A DNA stretch of 64,000 bases from Lineus longissimus (Eukaryota; Nemertea; Pilidiophora; Heteronemertea; Lineidae): positions 10,413,431 to 10,477,430 of the forward strand of contig NC_088322.1 in NCBI RefSeq assembly GCF_910592395.1. The letters run 5' to 3'. The position numbers were made by a program, and so were the translations under genes. The notes under the pieces were generated by a model, which was given only the letters and a program-made list of their open reading frames with translations, searched no databases and had not been told where the DNA came from. Positions 15,001-27,000 of this stretch are shown here, piece by piece; position 1 is the stretch's first letter, and every line of letters starts with the position of its first letter.

Positions 15001-18000
15001 AAGAAAGCTTGACAAAAAATTGACCATTGAATGCAACTTATTTCAGAGAAACCAACTGCCCCAACAAATCTAAACGTCGCTTACGTCACCAAGACCTCTG
15101 CCACTCTTGAATGGAGGAAGCCACACTCCGATGGCGGTGCCTACCTAAGTGGCTACGTGGTCGAGATGCGTGAGGGCAAAGGGCCATGGAAGCCTGTCGC
15201 ACACCTAGAGCCCTACGAGCAGATGTATACCATGCAGAACTTGCTGGAGGACTTTGAGTATCAATTCAGGGTGCTGGCTGAGAATCCTGCTGGCTTGGGA
15301 TATGCTGCTGAACTGATTGAACCGGTCGTGCCACACAAACCAATTGGTGAGTACTTGTAGAATTCTCCTTTTGTTAGAAGAGGTGAAACATCTACGAACT
15401 TGTGCAACTCACATTCTATGAGCAGCTAAGGTGTTAGTGAGAAAATGATTGAAGGAAGTGGGTCATATCACTGTCTGAGCATTGTTTCTTCAATTTTTGT
15501 TCCAAAATATTTTGTTAAATTATGCAGGGAACGCGGTATGTATCCTTACAAAAATTGAGATTATTTTCCCCTTTCTTTCAGAAACACCATCTGCACCATC
15601 AGGCAATCTGGAGGTCAAAGAAGTTTCCCAGAATGCTGTAGTGTTGGCATGGGAACCACCATCTCAAGATGGCGGCTCTAAAATCAAGGGTTTCATCATC
15701 GAGAAGCGCAGCGGGCGTCGTCCAGACTGGACCGTTGCCGCTAGGATCAAGGGTAACGTGCACGAAGCGACGGTTACCAACCTCGTTGAAGGTCACGATT
15801 ACTATTTCCGTGTCCTGGCAGAGAATGAAGTCGGCGTTGGATACCCATTGGAATCTGATGAGAAAGTGGTGCCAAAGAGTCCCTTTGGTGAGTAAATAGA
15901 TAATAATCAGTCGCAGCTTAAATTTGATATCTATTTGAAGTGATAGTTTCTGCACAGTTGGTAAGATGCCCATCTGACATTGTAAAGTGATCTCTGAAGG
16001 ATTTCCTGTGTAAACTTGAGTAAATGACATCCAATCCTGAAATTAAGCGGACGACTTTAGCTGCTCACATTTTCTCAGAAACTAAGAGAATGGCGAGAAA
16101 ATATTTGAAGAAAGTTTATCAGATTACCCATTTGAACAATGTTTGTATCAATATCTTTTGCATTTTAACCAATTCAAATCAAATTTATAATTCACAGGTC
16201 CTCCGGCTGCACCCGTCTCTCCCATCCACCTTCTGCAAGTCACACGCGACACAGTCACCATCCAGTGGGATACCCCAGCTGACGATGGTGGCGCCAAGGT
16301 CAAGAGCTACATCGTAGAGAAACGTGAGACGTCCCGTCGTATGTGGGTCAGATGTGGCCACACAGATGCAGACGTCAGGACCCTGTGCGTCACCAACCTG
16401 ATGGAGGGACGCGAGTACGCATTCCGTGTGAGTGCGGAGAATCGTTATGGCGTTGGTGAACCCCTTGAGACTGGGGCACCAATCACAGTCAAGAGAGTAT
16501 TCGGTGAGTACCATTTTCAATTTCACGATTTTTTGGCCAACATCTCAATTATGGAGGTAATATTTCTTTAGAAATGAAAACGAAGTGATTAGAATAACTA
16601 CGTGGTGAGAAGCTCATTTGTAGTGTGCCGTGTGGCTTTGATTTAATTTGGCTTTGAAGTAGTATACTGTGTGGCTTTCAAGTTAAGGTATGCAATTTGG
16701 CTTTTGTGGTGTCTCCCCAATGAACCGTGTGGAGGTTGCTTTGGTTTGAGACGAAATAAAATGCTAGCATGTTGTGTTGCTGTAAACCACCAAATTTCTA
16801 CACTTTTTCATTTTTGCGATTCGCAAAATTTTCGAAACTTTTTTGGCTCGTGACAAAAACTTTCTCAGTTTTTCATATCAAAATTTTTTCTTGATATTTC
16901 TTAATCTGCAAATGTGACTCATTTGCAAAATCACTAAAAATGAAACATTGCAAAAAATTGGAGGGTTTACAGCATGTGTTGTCCTGTATTGTAGAGTGTT
17001 GCTTTGAGTGAGATACTTGTGCCATACCCTTAGAAAATGGAAGTCATTTCAAGATTTTGACATCTTTTGATACCGATAGAATTGACAGGTGATAATGAAC
17101 CATGGAGCCAGTTTGAAAACATTTGGCAGGTGGCCTTCTGCCTTAAAATTGAATCTAAAACATGATATCTTGAAATGACTTCCTCCCATATGCTTGTGTG
17201 GTTTTGCTTTAAAAAATGCAGCACCTATGATCTAAAGAGAATAAACATCATTTGCACAAAAGAACATCACTTTCATTTGCATTACATGCCTGCCAACTTT
17301 CATTTTGCACCTGCTGCCAAATTGCTCTTCACAGGAGAACACAAAAAAATAGCAAACAAGAAATTCGGAAATGAAGTTTAGTTTGATTGACCTTTACTTT
17401 CATATCATAGTGTAGATCATTGACTTTACATAGAGTTTCATTTTGGCAGGTTTGTCTACTAAAAATCTAACCCAAATATGCTTTAAAAAGCGACACCCTG
17501 TACGCAGCGCGTGCACTCATCTCCAACACAGAAAAGGCAAATTCATGTTTCTGATTGGTACCAAAATATGAGAATCGTGATTACAACAGTCGAAGGGGTC
17601 ATTGCCTTGGCATTATCTGCTGATTCAGAAAGAAGTGTATGAAAAGGATGAATCAAGTGTTGTCTTGTGTCCTAAGTGTCATTGACCTTGGCATTGTACT
17701 CTAGTGATCTTAGTGGGATCACATGACCTTTATGCAAAGTTGTAGTTCTGACCTTGTAGCCAGACTGCTTTCAAGGTCATTGGTGCCTGATCAGAGTTCT
17801 GCTTCAAGCTGATATAGGTCATCTTGCTTCAAAGTCATATGAGTGACTTTGCGGGTGACCTTGCTTCAAGGTTATATATGTGAGCTTGTTTCAAGGTCAT
17901 ATTGTCAACCTTGCTTCAAGGTCATGTGATATCCATTCAAGGTCAGTCATAGTGCAAAATGTCAAGGTCGCACCTCTCAAACAGCTCTCTTTCTTTTCCT

Positions 18001-21000
18001 CCCCGTAGAATATCTAATCATAGCAGTAGACTCACGAAGAATGAGCTTAGAGCCTGAACTTGATTTAGAAGCGAGCATCCCAAGACGGAGTGTTTTATAT
18101 GCCGACTCGACCCTGTCGTACGCCATCGAAAGCATCCCAGTCTATATCTTACCCTGGGTCAACATTTAGACTAGTTCCAATGCTTTAACCCTCGTAGGCT
18201 GGAAACTTAGACTTACTAGATATTCACTGCACATTTGCAAGATTCCCAATGGAGCACGGACATAAATGGACAAAATTATTCAGGAACGCGCCGACGCCAA
18301 GCGACTACTAAAATGAAGAGTGTGCACTAAAGCTTTGAACATTTACTGCATGCTGTGATATAAAAAAATACATCCTTGAAAGACTGAGCCAACAAACTTT
18401 TCTCAAATGAAAAATGTTTGAACTTTTGAAAAAAATTTGATGAGAATAATTTTAACATATTTTGTATACTATACAGTGTGTTTCAAAGGGAATTCTTTGC
18501 AGCTCAGTCTTTTAAGGTCATTGTGCTTTAATTGCAGCTTATGAACACTTCACACAAAAAAACAAGATAACATTGAAAATTCCACAAACTTGAAAATACA
18601 CTTACACGACACACAATTTGTTTTGCAAGAGCTTTACTTCAGTTGCAGATACTTTTTGAATTTGTGAAATTTTGCTTGTTATTTCTATTTTTGTGTGAAG
18701 AGTTTTCAGCTTCAGTTGTCCTAGACTGATCAATATTGATTTAAAGAGTTTTGTTGCTGTGATATAAGAATTGTACATAAGATAAAACAGGGTAATTCAT
18801 TCATTAGATTATGCTGATGGTAGTATTTCAGAAATGTGTCTTAGTTCTAACTTATTCTGTAAAACTTAGAAACTTTATTCGTGAGTTATAAAAATTTGGA
18901 CACCAATCAAATGGATCACTCATTTCGTTAACTTGTTAACATATTACTGCTAACAGTGTCAATTTAGAAATTTGAGTTCTGATCTGGATGAGTTCAGCAT
19001 GTCTTTTCTATCACATTCAGATATTGTAACTGGTATAAATTGAAACTGCCCACGCTTCCTTGTGATGAAATATGTAGCAGTGTGTTCTGTGATAAACTTG
19101 AAACATTTCGTTCTTTAGAAATGTGCAGGTTTTTCGGGTTTTAAGAGATTTGTCTTCACCCCTCTCAAAGACCCTCTGAGAGTGGAGTGGAGAATTTTGG
19201 GTGGCCCTTCTTCTCGAATTGGACAATGGAGCTAATTAATATGATTGACACACATGGAACTATGGAGTTCATTGATGAATAGGTAGTTACAGTGTTGTAG
19301 AGTGCGAAAAGTTCTGTTTAACACTGAACATCTTGCTATACATTTCTATCTTTCAGCTCAGTTATGTAAAATTATTGCCAATAAAGTTAATATTTATAGA
19401 TGACACTTTTTCTTTAACTTCTTGGAGTAGATGCACCCTCTTTTCCCTGTTGCACCGGTCCCCATGAGTTTTGAATGGATTGAAATGAAGTATTAGATAA
19501 ATCTCAAAGTTGATGGTCCCCGGGTTTCGGCACTCGGAGACTCATTGATGAGAGGAGAAGAAAGAGGGATCTTGGTCATCATGATACTGACGTAATGTCA
19601 ATGAAGTGTTTAGATACATTTTTCACACCTGCGTGTGCTTTAGTCAGACAGGCACAGTCAATTAACCCTTAACAAACATGGAACGTTCTAGAGATAAAAT
19701 ATCTTGACCCAAGTGTCATCATCAAAAAACGTTTGATCAAATACTCTGATTCAAGATCTTCAGCATCTAAATAATGTCAGATTGAACCTTATTGACCAAC
19801 ATTTTCTTTCTCAGCCAAACCGACACCACCTCAATACCTGTGCGTATCAAGAGTACAGCCGACGTCGATCACCATCAGATGGGAACCGCCCCTCGATATC
19901 GGCAGCTCCGACATCATCGGCTACATGATCGAGATGTACGACATGGCGGCAAAACAATGGCGCAAGATCGCCGAGATTCCGCACCACAAGTTCTTGTGCG
20001 AGATCAAAGACTTGGAAGCCGGTCATGAGTACTTGGTGCGCATCTCCGCCAGAAATGACCAGGACCTGAGCGAGGCCTTAGCCCTGGAACATCCTGTCAG
20101 GCTGCCCAAGGAGAAGACACGTGGTGAGTGACAATGGGTAATCTTTTAAGAGGGACTATAGCTGTAGGCCGTGTAGGCAGGGGCTAGGCCCCCAATTGTT
20201 GTCATCTTCAAGGGATCGTCAAGGGATTGCATAGTTTGGGAAAGGGATCTGGTTTGATTTAGTTAGTCCTTGTACAAGTGCAATTAGAGCTGATGTACTG
20301 TGAGAGAGTAGAGACACCTAGAGGTGACTACATGTAACTTAATGTGGCCCACTTGGCTCCTGCCTATAGTGTCTCTAAGGCTATTTTGAGAAAACTTTCA
20401 AAAGCGAGATACATTGTATATCAATTACCTGATGATGAAGGTATGGCATGAATGGTTACCAAATTGGCTGCCCCCAGCTAGTGTAGAGACAAATTGTGCT
20501 TAATTATTCCAATTACCACCAACCAAGCTAAAGTATTTATCACATTTTCATCTAGGAACTCCAAGTTCACCACCAGGCCGTCCAGAAATCCTCAACGTTG
20601 GTCGCGACTTTGCCACCATCTCATGGCAAGCACCGAAAAGTGACGGAGGTGCAGAGATCACCAACTACATCATCGAGCGCCATGACTTGACGAGTCGGTA
20701 CTGGATTCGCGTGAACCATTTACCCGTACGGCAATGCGAGTACACCATCGAGGGACTGTTTGAGGGACATGAGTATATGTTCCGGGTCCGGGCAGAGAAT
20801 GCGGAGGGGATTGGAGAAGCTTCACCAGCCTCTGATGCGGTCATCATGAAGGATGAAATAGGTATGGAAATTGCGAGTTTTAGCAGTTTAATTCAAGACC
20901 TAGAGATCAACCTACAATTTGATTTTCAACAAGAATCGTGCCCGCAAAAGTCCTGGCAAGCCAGAAATTTGAAGTGAGACACTACTGCTTGGTCATACCT

Positions 21001-24000
21001 AATAACTTAACCCCATATTGAATTAGTTATTGAATGTCTGTTTCAGAAATGCGCTCGCCCGTCTTCATCGAGGACCTGAAGGACTTGCAATGTCGGGAAG
21101 GAGATGATGCTGTCTTCACCGTCGAGGTGCAGGGCGAACCAGAACCGGAGATCAAATGGTACAGAAACTACCGAGAGTTGTACGAAGGCCGTAAGTGCCA
21201 CATTGCCAAGAAACACGGCCTTCACACTCTGACCATCTATGACGCCAAGCCAGAGGACTTCGGCAAGATTGAATGCCGAGCGGACAACGTTGCTGGATCT
21301 GTGTCCGTCTTTGCTAGCCTTGTGGTTTTGGGTAAGTGTTTGTATGTTTTGAATGAGAATTGAACCTAACAATTTGAAATGAAACCCATGTGTAGTTAAT
21401 GATATTATTAAGTATTGGCCCTATTTTTAGACACTAGGACAGGGAGATGATGCTGCAATGCCATGACTGTCACCTTTTTGTGCCACAAGTTAGGGAAGTG
21501 GTTGATTTCTTCATGAATATTTGAAATAAGTCATCTTCTGAGGAGTTGTCATGAAATGTGAAATGCCCAATTTTAATAACCCAACTTCTACCTTTGCAGC
21601 CCAACCAAGAATTACTCTCCCACCACGCATACAGGAAGGTATCATCTACAACCGTGGCGAGACAATCAAACTCAAGATCCCAATCATCGGACAACCTCTC
21701 CCTGAGATCATATGGTCAAAGGATCATGAGGAATTTGAACACGGTGGACGCTTTGCTCTGGAGGATACACTGACGCACACGACGCTGAAGATATTTGATG
21801 CGGAGAAGAGCGACAGTGGTCTTTACACATTGACGGTCGAGAATGATCTTGGGTCGGATGTTGTCACCTTCCCAATACAGGTCACAGGTGAGGAAAAATG
21901 TGTTCATTGTCCTTTTTAAGAACTGAATTTCAAAATGTTTCAGAAAATATCCAATTTTGTTTGTTACAAAACTAACTAGGATACTAATGACACCATTTGA
22001 AAGTGCTCATCAAGAGCTTTTCAAGGAATGTTCATGTCAATAGGTTTATAAATGGTACCACTAGAAAGTGCTTTTTGAGAGCTTTTCATCGAATGGTCAT
22101 GTCACAATGTTCGAGTGTTATACTCAATTGGGAGTTCAGTTGAACTCTTATACTGTACCGGTAATGAAACTGTTATGCATATGTAAAAAACAGTTAAAAT
22201 GTGCATTGTCAGATTAGGAATGACTATTGGAAAAACACTGACATTTCTCTTCTTATAATTTGCAGATCGTCCTGATGCACCACCTCTCAAGCCCCAGGTC
22301 AGCCTGACGGACAAACGCCATGTTGAGATCAGATGGGAAGAACCAATCAACGACGGCGGATCCTTCATCATCAACTACGTCATCGAGCGAGCCGAAGTCG
22401 GCCATGACTATTGGGTCCGCGTCGGTCAATCGAGAGGGACCAAGGCGGTGATTTCAAGTCTGCTCGAGGGCAAGGAGTACCGATTCCGCGTGCGAGCCGA
22501 GAACATTTATGGCGTCAGCGAACCTGGTCAAGCATCTGATGTGGCCTCGACGAGACAGATCAAGGAGGTCGTCGAATATGGAAAACTGGGCAAGTACCAT
22601 GAATAACTGAGGTCAAATTCAATGGAAATCACCAATTTAGAACGAAAGGCAGCCAGTGTCCTTGATAGAGAGTGGCCATTATAGATAGGTGTCTGCTAAG
22701 GGAGGTTTCACGATAAGCTAATTATATCATGGTACAGGAAAACGAAGGGTCCAAAAGGGTCACTTAAGGCATTGTAGGGTGATCAATCTCTTTGATATTT
22801 TCCTACTTAAGACTTTTCACTTCTGGTTGATACCAAAAATGTGAGAAAAAACATACATGTAATGATATCATATACCTCTTCTATTTGCAGTCGATGCACA
22901 CATCCCATATGCATATGTGGATGCAGACAGACTCAAACGGGACTTCGAGAGCAAATACGTCCTATGCGAGGAACTTGGAAAGTAAGTGTATTTCTTAGAA
23001 ATGAATTGAGTGTTCTAAGAAAAAATGGCAGTTTCCTCCTAATGAATTTATAAACCATCGAAGTGGAAGTATTTTAAAGCAATGTTGAACAACATTGAAC
23101 AACATAGGATGGGTCTCGAGTTCATCTGTTTTCAATAACATATAAAAGTTCTCTGAAATCAAAATCTCGAGATAATCGGACAAGGACCCCAGGAGTTCCC
23201 CTAAGCTTTCAAGTTGTCATTTGGGGTAGTATTAAACGTGCTTGTCAAATAAGATCAACACATTTTCAAGAAAAACTCCCTCGAGTATACCATATTGTAA
23301 ACAATGCTCACCTAAACTTTCAGGGGTGCCTTTGGCGTGGTCTACAGAGCCATTGAGAAAGCAACCGGCAAGACGTTTGCAGCCAAGTTTGTGGAATGCA
23401 AGGCTGATGAGAAGGAAAAGATCCGCCAAGAGATTGATATCATGAACGACCTTCACCACAACAAGCTTCTACAGCTCCATGAGGCGTTCGATCAGCCTGG
23501 ACAGATGATCCTGGTTTTGGAATTGTAAGTAACACTGAGATATTGTATTCAAGAGTTGTAACTTGGAAACTCTGGATATTATGCGAATGCTTTACATCAC
23601 AAGCTTTCGGGAACTGCTGATCCCTTGGTCACGTGATACTGGTCAGATATTCATGATTTTGATTGGAGATAAATATGAGTTTTGTGTCTTCCCAGCTGTG
23701 AAAAAATTTGTTTTGATTTCAGTGTGTCGGGTGGCGACCTCTTTGATCGTCTTGAGAAGTTTGACTTCGGTTTGACCGAACGCGAGTGCATCAACTACAT
23801 GCGACAGGTCTGCGAGGGCATACGCCACATGCATCAGCACAACATCATGCATCTTGACCTCAAGGTAAGCAGACATTCATGAATTGCAAAATATTTGCAC
23901 CTTATTTTTTGCGATTAACCAAAAATTTTGAAAAAAAAAAATCACAATTGGCGGATTACGACATTTCTTTCGATTTTTTCAATCAAAAAAATATTTTTTC

Positions 24001-27000
24001 AAAAATATATTTTTGTGAATCTATGTTATTTGGGAAATCCGCATTTAAAACACTCAAAACACTTAAAACACTCATAATTTTACTGTCTACAGTCATGAAG
24101 TCGCAATAATTTTTCTGTCTACAGTCGTGATGGACTGGGCACAGCTGTGAGAAGTCAAATGCTTGCAAAGCTGCAGGATACAGTTACAGTTCTTATCATA
24201 AACCCTGATAAATTTCCCAAATTTCAGCCCGAGAACATCCTATGCACCACAGAGGACAGCTCACTTATCAAGATCATTGACTTTGGCCTGTCCCAGCGCG
24301 TTGACCCCAAGAAGATGTTCCACGTGCTGTTTGGTACTGCCGACTTTGTTGCCCCAGAGATCGTCAACTACGAACCTGTGGGACTGCCGACTGACATGTG
24401 GAGTATTGGAGTTATCTCCTATGTGCTGTAAGTTTCTTAAAACCATCAAATATCTAGTTGATGATAATAATGATTGTGCTGTAAGTTTGTTAAAACCAGC
24501 AGATCTCTAGTTGATAATATTGATAACTATGATAGTGAGTTTTTATGTAGTGCTTGTACTATCTACTGTCTCAAAGTGCTTTAGATGGCACAAAGTATTA
24601 CCCAGCTTTTCCAGAAACCTTATTGGAGAACCAAGGGCAGCCTCAATCTAGCGCATGCAAGGACCTTTCAGGCCAGTTGAGAGTTGCAAAGTGGTACTTT
24701 ATGAGCCAGGTATCAAACCCGGGTCCTCCCGATCACAAGGCCGATGGTCCCCATAGTTAATAGTTAGAAATGGTATTATCTTGCCTGCCCATGTTTAGAA
24801 AGGAACTCAATAGAGTATTGAAGACGTAATAGTCTAACAAGACTCCAGTATCAGTAAGAAGAAGAAGACTTCTCTGATGGGGGCAGTGCTTGTTTTAAAT
24901 ATTTGCAACTTTTTCATTGCATTCATCTGCTCCTTTCAGCCTGTCTGGCCTCTCACCATTTGGCAGCGAGAGTGACAGAGAGACCTTCGAAAATATCAAC
25001 AAATGCGACTTCACCTTTGATGACGAACTTTGGGACAACGTCTCAGATGATGCCGTGGACTTCATCTCAAGGTGTCTTGTCAAGGACAAAAGGTGAGTCA
25101 TGCTATCACTTTCAACCAATTGAAAGGGACTCTACATAGGCAGCGGCCAGGTAGGCAAGATTATGTTACATGAAAGCGTCAATAGGGGTCTCTCCTTTCT
25201 GGCTGTATATTGAAACTGTTTATTATTGGACCAGAAATACATTTATCACCACACTCTCTTAGCGAACTGTTAAGAAGAGATTGTTACATTACATGCAAAG
25301 TCTTGGACGGAAATATTGTCCCAAAAGTAAATTTCTTCGAGACTAATTTTTTTTTGTTTCTGTTGATTTTGCAGGAAGAGGATGACTATCCATGAAGCGC
25401 TTGCCCACCCATGGCTCAATGTAAGTTTGCTTTTTCTCAAGAAAAGTTTAATCATCTTCATAGACATTTCATCACTTTTTGACTTGGTTCATCTGAGTTC
25501 TCTAAATTTAGTAGTGTAGTCCCCTACTTGTCTTGTCTCATCGTTTCGTCACCTCAAGTTGCTGTTTGTGCAGTCTGTCCCGGTTTTCTTGATGCATTAT
25601 TCAAAGTAGTAATGCAGCGGTCTTTATGGATCTGATATCAATTGGAACTGAAGATAATTCTTATGAGCCCTCCGGCCCGCAATCGGAAAAACCGTAAGTG
25701 GGTCTGTTTTCTGTGATAGATTAACGTTTTTGGTCCAAGATACCATGAACCAGACTGTTTAATTTGTTCTTTGCAGTTTTGATGGTGAATGGTGTATCAA
25801 TTTAAACTTTGTCCTTGTTCTCAAATCATTTTTTTAACCGCCTGCTTTACTATTATCTGTCATCAGCGTTTAGATGTTGAGGAGAAAGAGCAAGTTAGAG
25901 TGGAGGTGAGTCCCTGCATCAAGCACATGTGTTGTTTGAGAGCAATCCCATATGCACTCCTCTATCTCAATCCCCTCCCCCCCCTTGGCACATGCTTTCA
26001 GCAAAATCGAAAACCGTTACTCTTAAACAAAAAAATTGCACCTTTTTATTTTCGAGATTCCAAAAATTTCTTTAAAAAATTAAATTTTCACATTTGTTTC
26101 TGTTAACTATTATTTGGTACATGATTACAAGGTTAAACAGTTATGAGATACAGTGCTTTGTTAATTCATGCAAAAAGATCTGCTTAGCTTACCTTGTTGA
26201 CTTGTCCTCATACTTGATATTTGAACACTATGGACGTCATCTGCACACTATCCTAATCTTCATGCATGTCCAATATTTCAGGCTAATCCATACGTTTATT
26301 TCCATCAGTGAAAGTATGTATCGGGATCGATTTATCTCTCAGTTAAAGTCATGATATCCATGAATAAAATCTTTCAGGTAAAGTCATGATAGTGATGAAT
26401 GAAATCTCTCATTCAAGTCATGATACCACTGAATGAAATCTCTCAGTTGGAATCTCTTAGTTAAAGTCATGATACCACTGAATGAAATCACAGTTGGATT
26501 CTCTTAGTTAAAGTCATGATACCAATGAATGAAATCTCTCAGTTGAAGTCATGATATTGTTGAATGAAATCACTCAGTCAAAGTCATGATATTGCTGAAT
26601 GAAATCTCTCAGTTAAAGTAATGGTATCCATCAGATTAAAGTTAATATCGAGAAACAATATTTTGTTTTATCCTGCTGCTCTTTGGTATTTCGTCCTGGC
26701 GACCTGGTGTTGTATCCAAAGCTTGATATTTTACACTTGATGTACAAGTACTTCCAACTCGTTCAGCTAAATCCCAGACCAGAACTGAGCCTGTCAGCGG
26801 CAAAATCCTTCATCATTTTATGCCTTCCCCAAACTACCGAAAACATGAGGAAGAAAAACACAGCCTCCGAAGGCTTGGTGATGGTTTCCAGAGTAGAGAC
26901 TCATCAAAGCTGTGTTTACGACCACTTTATTGTTTTTCTATGGCCGGGTTATAAGGAAACGAGAGTGGCCCGCACTCTTTAGAAAACAGACAGAAAACTT

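Larger units (their letters stand above)
16504..19814 (+). other. 3.3-kb intron: AT-rich repeat, TCAAGGTCA cluster, possible alternative last exon
   Basis: The long intron between the Fn3 exons ending at 16503 and starting at 19815. It holds a short GTGTGGCTTT-type repeat (about 16630-16700), an AT-rich gcgattcgcaaaattttcg repeat (about 16797-16950), a TCAAGGTCA cluster (17771-17970), a splice-competent ORF at 18009 and an AATAAA at 19380. The rest shows nothing I recognise. Confidence 0.7.

Noticed and set aside
22589-22606. TAA at 22604-22606 as the end of the gene
   Set aside because: The kinase exons follow in frame only if a GC donor is used at 22590; the domain order Ig-Ig-Fn3-kinase is the known family module, so the stop is most likely intronic.
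25585-25693. Possible exon between a cag acceptor and gtaagt near 25693
   Set aside because: In the phase 0 required after HPWLN it has an early TGA.
26341-26635. CRISPR-like regular repeats
   Set aside because: Direct 35-bp copies without unique spacers in an intron of a eukaryotic gene: a minisatellite.
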